A DNA stretch of 64,000 nt from Bacillus sp. B15-48 (GTDB taxonomy: Bacteria; Bacillota; Bacilli; Bacillales; Cytobacillaceae), in NCBI RefSeq assembly GCF_016879755.1, contig NZ_WOFU01000001.1:310001-374000 (forward strand), read 5' to 3'. The notes under the pieces were generated by a model that saw nothing but the letters and a program-made list of their open reading frames with translations, had not been told where the DNA came from and searched no databases. The position numbers were made by a program, and so were the translations under genes. Below, one piece after another: positions 16,441-25,921 of this stretch; positions within the stretch are counted from its first letter, which is position 1; the number at the start of each line of letters is the position of its first letter.

Positions 16441-18741
16441 TTATCCGGATGGGCATTTGACCTCTAATCGCTTCATCGATTTTTGCGTTATTGGACTGAC
16501 CTTTGTCCTAAGAAGTTTTTCAATTTCGCTTGATGGTGCTGGTTTCGAGAAGTAATAGCCTTGACCAATATCACAATTGTATTTCGCGAGCGAGGCCACT
16601 TGTTCCTCGAATTCAATTCCTTCGGCAACGACCTTTAAATTTAAGTTTTTGCCAATATCGATGATCGTCTTGACCATCGACTCATTCATATAATCGGTCA
16701 TATCATCAATAAATGATTTATCAATCTTAATCGTATCAACTGGGAGCTTTTTTAAAATATGCAAAGAGGAATATCCCGTACCAAAATCGTCAATCGCTGT
16801 TTGAACGCCCAGCTCTTTCAGCCTTCTTAAAATCCCCGTCGACTCTTGGACGTTTTGCATTAAACTCTCGGTGATTTCTAGCTCAAGATCACAAGCAATT
16901 AAGCCTGTTTCTTGTAAAACCTTTTTTACTGTCGTTACAATATCACTATACTGAAATTGATAGGCCGACACATTGACTGAGACAGTTAGCTTTGGGAATC
17001 CTGTCTGTTGCCAAGCCTTCGTTTGTTGACAAGCGGCCTTTAACACCCATTCCCCAATTGAAATGATTTGTCCCGTCTCTTCAGCTATCGGAATAAACTC
17101 CCCGGGCGAAATCATCCCTAATTCAGAATGATTCCAACGTAATAACGCCTCCATGCCAATCACTTTTCCCGTATTCAATTCAATCTTCGGCTGATAATGA
17201 ATTTCTAATTCATTATGCTCAATCGCTAAGCGTAAATCATTTTCAAGCCCCATTTTTCGTGCCAATTTTGCAGCCAATTCCCGATTGAAAAATTCAAAAT
17301 GATTTTTGCCGCGCTCTTTAACAACATACATTGCACGATCAGCATTTTTAAATAAGGTTTGGCTATCGTCCCCACTCTCAGGGTAAAGACTAATGCCGAT
17401 GCTTGGGGTCATCGTCACTTCATGATTATCGATTATAAACGAGTGTCTAAATTTTGATAAAATCCGATTGGCCGTAAAGCTGCTCTCCGCTCGCGATGCC
17501 TGTGGGAGGAGAATGACAAATTCATCTCCGCCAATTCGATACAATTGACCTCCTTTCGTCAAAATTCGCTTTAACTTTTCGGTAGCAAGCTTTAACATCT
17601 GATCTCCTGTCTGGTGGCCAAACGTATCATTAATGACTTTAAAACGGTCTAAATCTAATAAAAGCAAGGCGAATCTTTGATTATCCTTTTTTGCACACTG
17701 TAACAATTCCTCTAAATCTACTTGAAAGCTTGCGCGATTATGCAGTCCAGTCAATGGATCATACAAAGCCAATTCTTTATACTGCGCCATGAGCCGATCA
17801 TTTTTATGTAAAATAAACAATTGACGACCGATAATGAATAGAAAGACAACCGCAATCCCGATGCTAAGAGCATTGAGTTCATCTTTAAAACTTATGGTCC
17901 CAACTATTAATAAAATAAGCGCATTGATATACGGAAAGAAACGCTCAACGATATGAAAGGACGTTTTTGTTTCTATCTCCTGTTCTTGTGCTTGTTGCGC
18001 ATAATAGCCTGAAAGACCAATCATGGCGATAGCAGCCGTCCAAATAAAATCAACCGAGCTGCCGGGAAGATAGCTCGCGAATAACACCTGATATGCATAG
18101 ACAGAGTCGGCTGTAATTTGCAGAAGAAAGCCGCAAAAAAGAAGGAAAAGCCAGCGTTTCTCATGCCGATTTTCTGAAGAATAAATAAGATAAAGCGTGC
18201 CAAATAGAAGACTAATATCTAAGATTGGAAAGGCAAGAATGATAATCGTCATAGCGAGGGAAGAATCGACGATGACATAGATTGGCTGAATGAAAAAATG
18301 AGTCAAGAGCGCCGCAGCTGTCGCAACGAAGACGATAAGATTAAAAAAATAGCTGCCATTCGTAATTGAGGCACTCGCAATCCTTGACCGGTAAAATAGG
18401 GCAAGCAAAAAGATAAAATAGGCACTCGCAAATAATGGCAACGCCATATAGGACATGAGCGGCATTCCTTCAGCGACTTGATCATAAAGCCAAATCAGCT
18501 GTGCTGCAATATAAATCAGCACACCGATGCTCAGCAATAACCAAAAATATCGTTGCTGAGATAACGTTTGCCGATAAGCTTTGTATAGCCAATAAAAACT
18601 TAAGCCGCCGATTGCGATTAAAAACAGACTTGTTCCGAAAACAAGCAAAAAAACATTTCCCTTAAAAAGAAAATGCCAACTAATAAATAAGACGATAAAA
18701 ATCATCAAAATGAATACGCTCCGAGTTTTTCCATTTCCCAT
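16441..18741 (-). CDS. membrane GGDEF-EAL protein under riboswitch control
   Basis: 766 residues with the same plan as its neighbour: about eight membrane helices, GGDEF (RIGGDEFVILL) and EAL (EALLRW, EITES, DDFGTGYSSL, KIDKSF, VAEGIE), all catalytic motifs intact. It could make and degrade c-di-GMP. Its 5' leader contains a c-di-GMP-I aptamer at 18796-18873, so synthesis of the protein is fed back by its own product or substrate. The start is ATG 18741, five bases after GAGGGG. It is followed by a terminator and the paralogous gene; the pair looks like a tandem duplication. Confidence 0.92.
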   Translation of the reverse strand: MGNGKTRSVFILMIFIVLFISWHFLFKGNVFLLVFGTSLFLIAIGGLSFYWLYKAYRQTLSQQRYFWLLLSIGVLIYIAAQLIWLYDQVAEGMPLMSYMALPLFASAYFIFLLALFYRSRIASASITNGSYFFNLIVFVATAAALLTHFFIQPIYVIVDSSLAMTIIILAFPILDISLLFGTLYLIYSSENRHEKRWLFLLFCGFLLQITADSVYAYQVLFASYLPGSSVDFIWTAAIAMIGLSGYYAQQAQEQEIETKTSFHIVERFFPYINALILLIVGTISFKDELNALSIGIAVVFLFIIGRQLFILHKNDRLMAQYKELALYDPLTGLHNRASFQVDLEELLQCAKKDNQRFALLLLDLDRFKVINDTFGHQTGDQMLKLATEKLKRILTKGGQLYRIGGDEFVILLPQASRAESSFTANRILSKFRHSFIIDNHEVTMTPSIGISLYPESGDDSQTLFKNADRAMYVVKERGKNHFEFFNRELAAKLARKMGLENDLRLAIEHNELEIHYQPKIELNTGKVIGMEALLRWNHSELGMISPGEFIPIAEETGQIISIGEWVLKAACQQTKAWQQTGFPKLTVSVNVSAYQFQYSDIVTTVKKVLQETGLIACDLELEITESLMQNVQESTGILRRLKELGVQTAIDDFGTGYSSLHILKKLPVDTIKIDKSFIDDMTDYMNESMVKTIIDIGKNLNLKVVAEGIEFEEQVASLAKYNCDIGQGYYFSKPAPSSEIEKLLRTKVSPITQKSMKRLEVKCPSG

Positions 18742-18759
18742 CTAAACCCCTCGACCTTC

Positions 18760-18873
18760 ATTCAAATAGATTGCCTCTAGGGTTCAGATCCCTTTGGCAA
18801 CTCAGCCACCATAGGTACTCTCTCCCTTAGGTCTGTAGCTTTGCGTCCTCATCTTTCAATGAGTTTGCCTTTT
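18760..18873 (-). promoter_or_regulatory. c-di-GMP-I (GEMM) riboswitch upstream of GGDEF-EAL gene
   Basis: Minus strand: AAGGCAAAC, a stem with a GAAA loop, GGACGCAAAGC, CAGACCTAAGG, then GGTGGCTGAGTTGCC closing P1, the ordered signature of the class I aptamer (18796-18873). Downstream, TTGCC can leave P1 (GGCAA) and pair instead with a second GGCAA at about 18764-18775, enclosing AGGG/ACCCT; the ACCCT can also pair with the GAGGGGTT Shine-Dalgarno. That points to translational or anti-folding control; no T-run terminator lies before the start. Confidence 0.88.
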
Positions 18874-19018
18874 TCAACTAGTTTCTATCATAAAATCATC
18901 CAATTCGATTTTACCATGACTTGAAACCTAGTATACATAAAGGTCTGGGACTTCACAAATTTATCATAATCATTCAACGAGTTGCCGACAAAAAACTTTG
19001 AACCTCTTTTACATCTGT

Positions 19019-20119
19019 TTATTTCCCCTTCTTGTTACGATTTTTCCAATAAGCAAGTGCTAATAGCAAAATCGGAATTACGACTAAAAAGAGTGGGTGT
19101 AAAAACTGGGTAGTGACTTGTAGTCCTTCCTTTAAATGTTCTGGATAACTGCTAGCCGTTGTAATCGATATGAATAATGTAATAATCCCAAAAGGATAAA
19201 CGAGCTGAGATGCGTTTTTAATTTTAAAAATAATCGATGTCCCCATAACTGCTGCATATAAAAACACGCTGATTTTAAAGAAGATACCAATTACAATCGT
19301 GAACATAAAGAACACATCGAGCCGTTCGATAAAATCAGCTAATTGGATGCTTTGAATCGTCGTTAACAGCGGAAACTGGGAACGCTTCGTTGTATCTAAA
19401 CCTAATACACTAATATTAATCGCCATCACTAACGCTAAATTAATTCCCGTTAAGACTAACGCAATGATTCCGGCACGTTTCGCTTTTTTTGCTTCTTTCA
19501 AGTACGGAAGCAGTGTTGAAAATACGGCAATTTCACCAAAGGGAACGTATAATGTTTCAGTTACAACCACACGGAAAACGCGTCCGATTCCTTCTTCTAA
19601 CACCGGCTTCAGTTCTTGAATTTCAATCAAACCAGAAGCAATGATGAGAATGAAGCCGACGACCGCCAGAAGATACAAGGTAATAAAAAACAGTTCCCCC
19701 GTCCTTGCGAGCACCTCAATGCCTTTATGAAGGGCATAAATAATGACGACAATTAACAAGGCGTTTACAACCGTCAAAGGCGTTTGTACATAAGCGGCGG
19801 TTACTAGCATCTCACCAAAACTACGAAGCACTCTTGCGGCGAGATAAACGAATAAAAGCACATACAAAAACGCGACCAATTTCCCTACTATTTTTCCCAG
19901 CAGCTTTTGCATATATTCAGCTGGGACAAGCTCTGGGAAGAAACGATATAGACGATAATGAACTAAAAATAAACCAATGCCTCCGCACATCGCGATAAGA
20001 AGTGCAAGCCAAGCATCACGTCCTGCTTCTGCAGCAATAGGCACTAAAATCGCACTTCCTAATTGAAACGATAAAATGAGGACAAAAAGCTGGTAGGCAC
20101 TAATTTTTACCTTTTCCAT
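19019..20119 (-). CDS. spore germination receptor B subunit (GerAB/GRKB-family permease)
   Basis: 366 residues with about ten membrane segments, a member of the spore germination permease branch of the APC superfamily (ISAYQLFVLILSFQLGSAILV start, typical). It sits in the inner spore membrane and helps recognise germinants together with the A and C subunits encoded just upstream. Third gene of the order A-C-B. A hairpin (20164-20195, CAGTGGGGG stem) lies in the 100-base gap after gerAC. The start is uncertain: ATG 20119 is about twelve bases from AAGG; the ATG at 20131 abuts AGAAGG. Which germinant is sensed cannot be told. Confidence 0.9.
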   Translation of the reverse strand: MEKVKISAYQLFVLILSFQLGSAILVPIAAEAGRDAWLALLIAMCGGIGLFLVHYRLYRFFPELVPAEYMQKLLGKIVGKLVAFLYVLLFVYLAARVLRSFGEMLVTAAYVQTPLTVVNALLIVVIIYALHKGIEVLARTGELFFITLYLLAVVGFILIIASGLIEIQELKPVLEEGIGRVFRVVVTETLYVPFGEIAVFSTLLPYLKEAKKAKRAGIIALVLTGINLALVMAINISVLGLDTTKRSQFPLLTTIQSIQLADFIERLDVFFMFTIVIGIFFKISVFLYAAVMGTSIIFKIKNASQLVYPFGIITLFISITTASSYPEHLKEGLQVTTQFLHPLFLVVIPILLLALAYWKNRNKKGK

Positions 20120-20221
20120 ATTTCGTTCCATCCTTCTCTGTTAACAATAAAGTGATCCTTCATCAGTGGGGGCTGGCTTCTTTATCCCCCCACTGGATAG
20201 TAGTCACACGGAATATTGCCT

Positions 20222-21445
20222 TTAGGCTTCTTCGTTGACAATTTTCGGTTTATTGCGCAACCCTGTTCTTCGGATATATACGTCTGCAGTAATCTCAACC
20301 TTTAGCTCAGGAAAATAAACATCATGCCATTCATCTTCCCATTTCCCCCAAACTTCTGGGTATGATCTGTAAAAACTTTGGCCAAATCCAAACACGTCGG
20401 CTTTTCTTTTTTGAACCTCTTCAACCGCCAAGCGGAGCTCTTTTTCAATCTCTTTTGCCAATACTTTTTCGATTTTTAGTAGTTCATGGGGGTCCGTTAA
20501 GTCAATAAATGATGTTAGAAGCTCTTCGATACTCCCTTCTGTCTCCACTTTTATGTGTACTTCTGGCCGACCATTTTTTATTTTCGGAATCACTTTCGTC
20601 GATTGGCGAATTAAACTATAAACGACTGATTTTTTTTTATCTTGATAATCAATACTTATCCCTGTATTTTGAATCTTATCAAGAATCCAAACGACTCCTC
20701 TTGCTGTTTCATCGTCTAGCCAGTCAACTAATTTCCCGTCTTTAAACAGACCGAGTCCACTGGCAGTTAACCCGGCGTCAGGGTCTGTTGTTTGAATATT
20801 TTCAAGCTTTTTCCCTTTTTCATAGTCTCCACTAATTTCAAACCCTGAAATGACCGGTTCTTTGCCTGCCGAAGTTAAATCTTTGACTACGGTTTGCAGA
20901 TTAACCACGACGGATTCTCCCCATTGCTGCGCTGTAAAGCGCAAATTTTTAATCACCTTTTGAGCAGGAATTTTATCAACACGAGTCAACACGTTTAAAA
21001 ACTCAGAGGCTTTCGCATCTCTAACAATGACGATGTTCGCCGTCATTCGAAATTCGGGATGTCGTTCAATTCCATCTAAAACCGTGGCAAGGCCTTCCTT
21101 GCGAACAAGCTCTTCACTTAATACTACAAGATTTGTATGCGCATAATATCGTCTTCTTGGGAGCCTCGCGGTAGCCATCCGATTGACTTCAAACATATTA
21201 TCTCCTGAAGCCTGATAAGTGGAAATTGGCGGCGCCTCTGTTTCGCCTCCTCCTTCCATCCCTCCAGCAACATTGGCAGGATTAATCACTTGTAATGTCA
21301 CCGTATAGCGCTTCCCATTTTCACCTCCATCAACTCCAAGTGCCGAGATGATTGCTAAATCATTCAATTCTTTTTGGCTCCAACAGCCTGTGAGAAGTAA
21401 GCTACAAAGGAAAAACAACGATAAAACACCTTTATATTTTTTCAT
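20222..21445 (-). CDS. spore germination receptor C subunit lipoprotein (GerAC family)
   Basis: 407 residues with a lipoprotein signal peptide ending in the lipobox LLTGC (Cys near 21), then the Ger(x)C domain starting WSQKELNDLAIISALGVD, standard for this family. Lipid-anchored to the outer face of the spore inner membrane. Its ATG at 21445 overlaps the gerAA stop in ATGA, indicating translational coupling, and GGGG lies seven bases upstream. Length and domains are complete. Confidence 0.92.
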   Translation of the reverse strand: MKKYKGVLSLFFLCSLLLTGCWSQKELNDLAIISALGVDGGENGKRYTVTLQVINPANVAGGMEGGGETEAPPISTYQASGDNMFEVNRMATARLPRRRYYAHTNLVVLSEELVRKEGLATVLDGIERHPEFRMTANIVIVRDAKASEFLNVLTRVDKIPAQKVIKNLRFTAQQWGESVVVNLQTVVKDLTSAGKEPVISGFEISGDYEKGKKLENIQTTDPDAGLTASGLGLFKDGKLVDWLDDETARGVVWILDKIQNTGISIDYQDKKKSVVYSLIRQSTKVIPKIKNGRPEVHIKVETEGSIEELLTSFIDLTDPHELLKIEKVLAKEIEKELRLAVEEVQKRKADVFGFGQSFYRSYPEVWGKWEDEWHDVYFPELKVEITADVYIRRTGLRNKPKIVNEEA

Positions 21446-23073
21446 CGCATATCCCCTTCTTCTTCTTGTTTGCTGTTAACCATTGCTCGGCTCTTATCTG
21501 GCTTCGGCCGTTGATTGTCGCCAACACGTTTTGTTTCCTTCGCAATCAATTTCGGACGATTTTTCCCAGCCCAAAATGGCAGCCGGACTACGCTATCGCC
21601 AAGGCTTGAAACGACCGTCGGGGCAATTGGAGCAAAGAAAGGAATTCCAAATGATCGTAAGCTCGTGAGATGAATGACAAGTATGAGCAGTCCGAGAATG
21701 ATTCCGTAAAATCCCATAACCGCTGCTACCACCATAAACATAAAGCGAATAAGGCGAGTCGATATCGCCATCGCAAATGAAGGAGTGGCAAAATTGGCAA
21801 TCGCCGTAATCGCGACGATAATGACCATCGCTGGGGAAACAATTCCCGCTTGAACGGCTGCTTGACCAATGACAAGCGCACCAACAATCGAAATCGCAGA
21901 ACCAGCGGCTCGCGGCATGCGCACCCCCGCTTCTCGTAAAATTTCAAAAGCGACTTCCATGATAAGTGCCTCGATAAACGCTGGAAATGGTACCGTATCC
22001 CTTTGGGCAGCAATTGCAATTAACAATGGCGTTGGAATCATTTCTTGATGGAACGTCGTCCCTGCAATATACGCCGCCGGGGCAATCATGGCAATAAAGA
22101 AAATCATCACACGTAAAAACCTTAATGCTGTCGCGATATCCGCTCGGTCATAATAATCTTCCACTGACTGGAAAAATTGAATAAAGATGGTCGGAGCAAG
22201 CAAAACAAATGGAGTTCCATTCACGAAGATTGCGACCCGTCCTTCAAGCAAATTCCCGGCGACCATATCTGGTCTTTCTGTATGGTAAAGAGTCGGAAAT
22301 GGCGAATACGTTTGATCCTCAATAAATTGCTCAATATAGCCTGATTCAAGAACGGCGTCAATTTCAATTCGCTGTAGGCGGTCACGAACTTCTTGGACAA
22401 TTTCATCTTTTGCAATTCCTTGAATATACATAATTGCCACATCGGTTTTTGTCACTGAGCCGATTTTCATTGGTTCTATCCAAAGTTTCGGGTTTTGAAT
22501 CCGCCGGCGAATTAACGCTAAATTCGTGCCAATGCTTTCCGTAAAACCATCCCTCGGTCCTCTTACCGTCACTTGACTGCTTGGCTCTTCAATCGACCGT
22601 TGTTCACCGCCTATTGTACTAGCACTCAACGCTTTCGGTATGCCATCAACAAGGATGAGGGTTTCACCTGACATTAACGATTGGAAAAGACTGCCCCATT
22701 CTGTATGAACGGTAACATGCCCGAGGGCAACAACTTCGTCTTGTAAAATCTCAAACGGATCTTTTTCGGGTAACTCCCTATGAAGCTCACGATTTTTAAT
22801 GATTGCTTCAATGAGGAAATCATTAATCGTTTGACTTTCGGAGATCCCCTCAATATAAACAACCGCTGTTTTCATTCCGATTTTTTCATCAAAGGAAGCT
22901 TTACGAATCACAACGTCCATGCTGTTCCCGGTTTTATCTTTGATCATTTCCAGTTGTACAGCTAACAAAGGGCTGATTGGTTCGTTGGCAATAGAAGGTT
23001 CTTGCCGAATATTCTTTTGTTTCGCGACCGGCTTCACACGCTTAAGTTGTCTACTTTTAAAGAATGAAGGCAT
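21442..23073 (-). CDS. spore germination receptor A subunit (GerAA family)
   Basis: 543 residues: N-terminal cytosolic domain (~1-290), four to six membrane helices (~295-480) and a basic C-terminal tail. Family motifs include SVTKTDVAIMYIQGIA, PFPTLYHTERPD and PTPLLIAIAAQRDTVPFP. The A subunit forms an oligomeric ion channel that opens on germinant binding. First gene of the A-C-B operon; the start ATG 23073 has only a weak GAAG five bases upstream. A sigma-G promoter is expected; a loose CATTATA -10 lies in the 5' region but its -35 is not convincing. Confidence 0.93.
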   Translation of the reverse strand: MPSFFKSRQLKRVKPVAKQKNIRQEPSIANEPISPLLAVQLEMIKDKTGNSMDVVIRKASFDEKIGMKTAVVYIEGISESQTINDFLIEAIIKNRELHRELPEKDPFEILQDEVVALGHVTVHTEWGSLFQSLMSGETLILVDGIPKALSASTIGGEQRSIEEPSSQVTVRGPRDGFTESIGTNLALIRRRIQNPKLWIEPMKIGSVTKTDVAIMYIQGIAKDEIVQEVRDRLQRIEIDAVLESGYIEQFIEDQTYSPFPTLYHTERPDMVAGNLLEGRVAIFVNGTPFVLLAPTIFIQFFQSVEDYYDRADIATALRFLRVMIFFIAMIAPAAYIAGTTFHQEMIPTPLLIAIAAQRDTVPFPAFIEALIMEVAFEILREAGVRMPRAAGSAISIVGALVIGQAAVQAGIVSPAMVIIVAITAIANFATPSFAMAISTRLIRFMFMVVAAVMGFYGIILGLLILVIHLTSLRSFGIPFFAPIAPTVVSSLGDSVVRLPFWAGKNRPKLIAKETKRVGDNQRPKPDKSRAMVNSKQEEEGDMR

Positions 23074-23188
23074 ATTACTTCAGAACCTTTCCTTTTTTTA
23101 CAATTTCCCCCTATAATGGTTGAATTATTCCTTATGTTCCTTTTCATTTTTATTAGAGATAAGGACAAACTAATTGTAGGTGATTCTC

Positions 23189-23425
23189 ATGAAAATAATC
23201 GCGATTTCGTTCCTTATTTTATTTATTTTAATTGGATTTTCACTAAGTATTGATGTGCTAATGGGCTTTGACCTTAGGACGTCGGTCCATCATGCCTTTA
23301 GCCCGCTTATCGTCAAGGAAGCGATTGAATTTTTCGTCTTCCTGTCTCTCTTTCTCATTGTTATTGGCCGAGCTGTTTACTTTCATTTTATGGAAAAAAA
23401 CGAAGGGCAAGCGGATAAAAACTGA
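23189..23425 (+). CDS. small two-helix membrane protein divergent from gerAA
   Basis: 78 residues with two hydrophobic segments (IIAISFLILFILIGFSLSI and FFVFLSLFLIVIGRAVYF) separated by a short polar loop, and a charged tail. The start is ATG 23189, six bases after AGGTG; the longer frame from 23180 would include that site. Transcribed away from the germination operon. It is of the size and topology of the two-helix D subunits known next to some ger operons, but no sequence match is claimed. Followed by a clear terminator. Confidence 0.6.
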   Translation: MKIIAISFLILFILIGFSLSIDVLMGFDLRTSVHHAFSPLIVKEAIEFFVFLSLFLIVIGRAVYFHFMEKNEGQADKN

Positions 23426-23433
23426 TGAAAGGC

Positions 23434-23459
23434 ATCCTGTCAATGACAGGATTTTTTTT
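23434..23459 (+). terminator. intrinsic terminator
   Basis: Stem ATCCTGTC/GACAGGAT with a three-base loop and a run of seven T after it; ends the two-helix protein transcript. Confidence 0.85.
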
Positions 23460-23566
23460 ATTAAATAAGTGTTTAGGAGAATTGGACATCTAAATCGAAG
23501 GGTCAAGCACAGCCACCGTTTATCCTTGCATAAGTATATAGAAAAATAAGGAGGCTATTTCTCAAC

Positions 23567-23941
23567 ATGTATCCTTATCCGTACTCCTGTTATCATGCCA
23601 ATCGTTTCTATCACCATCAAACATCCCCCTATCATCACTACCGCCAGTACCCGCCCGTAGATGAAACGACTTTTATTCAATCCGTGGAAACGATTCAAAT
23701 AATCGCGCGGGATGCCAGTACCATTTTAAACAAATTGTCAGATCGAACGTTCGCACACCAGTTAATGACTGCCGCCCAACAGGGGAATCAAAATGAAGTA
23801 AATCGCTTAATGAATTCCATTGGCATAAGCTCGCAAGTCAACACCTCTTTTACCCCAACTGGAATTGAATTAAAGCTGCAAAACAGCACGGCAAATGGCC
23901 AATGCTGCACGTTAACGATGTTTTTGAAGTGGGGAAATTAA
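23567..23941 (+). CDS. small His/Tyr-rich protein, possible spore protein
   Basis: 124 residues. The first 32 are rich in Tyr, His and Pro (MYPYPYSCYHANRFYHHQ), as in many spore coat proteins; the rest is a compact alpha plus beta region (VETIQIIARDASTILNKL, then LMTAAQQGNQNEVNRLM, then a beta-rich end). I do not recognise the family with certainty. AAGGAGG lies twelve bases before the ATG. A monocistronic unit with its own terminator at 23960-23980. A spore role is inference from composition and the neighbouring ger operon. Confidence 0.65.
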   Translation: MYPYPYSCYHANRFYHHQTSPYHHYRQYPPVDETTFIQSVETIQIIARDASTILNKLSDRTFAHQLMTAAQQGNQNEVNRLMNSIGISSQVNTSFTPTGIELKLQNSTANGQCCTLTMFLKWGN

Positions 23942-23959
23942 TATGGAGAGAAAACAAAA

Positions 23960-23980
23960 ATCCCCTTAAAACCAGGGGAT
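23960..23980. terminator. bidirectional terminator
   Basis: ATCCCC/GGGGAT stem flanked by A and T runs on both sides, serving the plus-strand small gene and the minus-strand purU. Confidence 0.8.
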
Positions 23981-23987
23981 TTTTTCA

Positions 23988-24887
23988 CTAAAAGACGATT
24001 GTTTTGTTGTGATGGACGATAACCCGGTCTTCAATCTGCCATTTAACCGCTCGTGCTAACACACTTCGTTCAATTTTGCGGCCAATTTTTTTCAATTGGA
24101 TAACATCGTCGCGATGATCGACACGACTAATATCCTGCTCAATGATTGGCCCTTCATCAAGGTCATTTGTCACATAATGCGATGTTGCTCCGATCAGTTT
24201 GACACCGCGATCATACGCACGTTCATACGGTCTTGCACCAACAAATGCAGGCAAGAAAGAATGATGAATATTGATGATTTTATTTGGATGGGCAGCGACA
24301 AATTTTGGCGTTAAAATTTGCATATAACGTGCCAAGACAACGAAATCAATATCGTATTCTTGTAATAGCTGATTTTGTTTCGCTTCGACTTGTTCACGAA
24401 TGTCTTTGTTGGCTGGAATATAGTAAAACGGAATTTGCAATCCTTCAACAATTGCTCTCGCTTCTTCGTGGTTACTAATTACGAGCGCAATATCGACCAT
24501 TAAGTCGCCACTTTGCCATTCCCATAAAAGTTCTTGCAAACAATGGAGTTCTTTCGATACAAAGATGGCAACCTTTTTAATATGATACACATGCGTCAAA
24601 TTCCAATCCATTGAAAAGGTTTCAGCAATTTCAGTAAACTGGTGCTCCATCTCAGCCGCTTTTTCCTTTAATTGCGGACATTCAAATTCAATCCGGATAA
24701 AAAAATCTCCGCCTTCCGGATTGGTGGAATATTGACTAGATTCAATGATATTCGCCTGAAATGAATACAAAAACTTAGAAATTGCCGAAACAATCCCTGG
24801 TTTGTCCGGACAGCTAACTAATAAACGACCACGATTTTTATTCTGTTCTTGAAAGGCATGAATTTGTTCCTGTATATACGAGTTCAT
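23988..24887 (-). CDS. purU: formyltetrahydrofolate deformylase
   Basis: 299 residues. Residues about 18-90 form an ACT domain (RLLVSCPDKPGIVSAISKFL); about 100-299 the formyltransferase-type catalytic domain with the conserved INIHHSFLPAFVGARPY and GATSHYVTNDLDEGPII segments. It hydrolyses 10-formyl-THF to formate and THF, balancing one-carbon pools. The start is ATG 24887, seven bases after GAGG; a longer frame from 24941 has no such site. Monocistronic. Confidence 0.95.
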   Translation of the reverse strand: MNSYIQEQIHAFQEQNKNRGRLLVSCPDKPGIVSAISKFLYSFQANIIESSQYSTNPEGGDFFIRIEFECPQLKEKAAEMEHQFTEIAETFSMDWNLTHVYHIKKVAIFVSKELHCLQELLWEWQSGDLMVDIALVISNHEEARAIVEGLQIPFYYIPANKDIREQVEAKQNQLLQEYDIDFVVLARYMQILTPKFVAAHPNKIINIHHSFLPAFVGARPYERAYDRGVKLIGATSHYVTNDLDEGPIIEQDISRVDHRDDVIQLKKIGRKIERSVLARAVKWQIEDRVIVHHNKTIVF

Positions 24888-25035
24888 TGCAGTACCTCTT
24901 TCTTCTAAAAATAACGCAGATGATCGAGAAACATTATACATGAAGTTCGCGAAGTTTTGGGGATTAATTTATTTGAACTCCATTTTGCAAATGAAAAAGA
25001 CCGGTTTGAACTAAAAAACCAGCCTTTTTAAAGGT

Positions 25036-25815
25036 TTAACGCAATGGGTTGTTAATTAGCTCGGACTCAGGAATTAACGCTGAGAGCGGGACGATTTCTG
25101 CCTTCTTCTCATATTTAGGGATATATGTTTTTAGCGCACTGACGACTTTTTCACCAGTAACCCCGACATGTCCAATCGCAATAAACTTCTCTTTCTCTTC
25201 AAGTTGATTCACCATTTTCGCTGCCTGCCGATAAATATGTTGTTCCGAATAGATATGGTCAAAAAAGAAATCATTTTCTAAATAAGGGACCGATAATTCA
25301 CTCGCAATTTTCGGGATCACGCTGTTGCCAGTCGTTTTACTATCAAGGTAAAAAAGCCCATGCTCGCGACAAACCTCTAAGATAATTTTCATTATGCGTT
25401 CATCTTCGGTTACTTTGGAGCCCATATGATGATTCATTCCGACCGCATATGGAACATTTTCAATTGCTTTTTCTACTCGATTCCTAATTTCTTTATCACT
25501 CAAATCGGTCGTAATCGCCCCAGGACCTAACCAACTCTTTTTTCCTTTTTTCGGTTCCATCGGCAAATGAACGATGACTTCATGCCCTTTTTCATGTGCG
25601 AGCTTTGCATCACTCTCAGTGGTCGGCAAAAACGGCATCACCGCAACAGTTAGCGGAATAGGAAGCGACAACATCTCCTCTGTTCCTTTCATGTCATTGC
25701 CAAAATCATCAATGACGATGGCTAATCCCCTTTTTGGTTGTTGTTCCGTTTCTACAAGCGCCATTTGCGGAAAGATCGAAAAAATCACAAGCAGTGCCGC
25801 CATAAGCCCCCTCAT
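25036..25815 (-). CDS. secreted divergent polysaccharide deacetylase family protein (YibQ-like)
   Basis: 259 residues with an N-terminal signal peptide (MRGLMAALLVIFSIFPQMALV) and a NodB-like fold of the divergent YibQ/DUF610 group: LAIVIDDFGND near 35-45, VIVHLPMEPKKGKKSWLGPG, and VGMNHHMGSKVT. The function of this group in Bacillus is not established; it is expected outside the membrane acting on a cell-wall carbohydrate. The start is ATG 25815, eight bases after GGAG; a GTG nine bases earlier overlaps it. Confidence 0.85.
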   Translation of the reverse strand: MRGLMAALLVIFSIFPQMALVETEQQPKRGLAIVIDDFGNDMKGTEEMLSLPIPLTVAVMPFLPTTESDAKLAHEKGHEVIVHLPMEPKKGKKSWLGPGAITTDLSDKEIRNRVEKAIENVPYAVGMNHHMGSKVTEDERIMKIILEVCREHGLFYLDSKTTGNSVIPKIASELSVPYLENDFFFDHIYSEQHIYRQAAKMVNQLEEKEKFIAIGHVGVTGEKVVSALKTYIPKYEKKAEIVPLSALIPESELINNPLR

Positions 25816-25921
25816 ATGAACCACTCCTTTTTCAATTAAGATGGCACAAAAGAGTGGGAATCATCCATGAAATAAAGAAGTGGTTTAAGAAAAGGTGGAT
25901 TGTTCATAGATAGACTAAGTT

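Noticed and set aside
20164-20195. CAGTGGGGG hairpin between gerAC and gerAB as a terminator
   Set aside because: No T run follows on the minus strand and gerAB belongs to the same receptor; more likely a processing or stability element.
23101-23160. Sigma-G promoter for the ger operon
   Set aside because: A CATTATA -10 exists but no TGAATA-like -35 at the right spacing; not strong enough to list.
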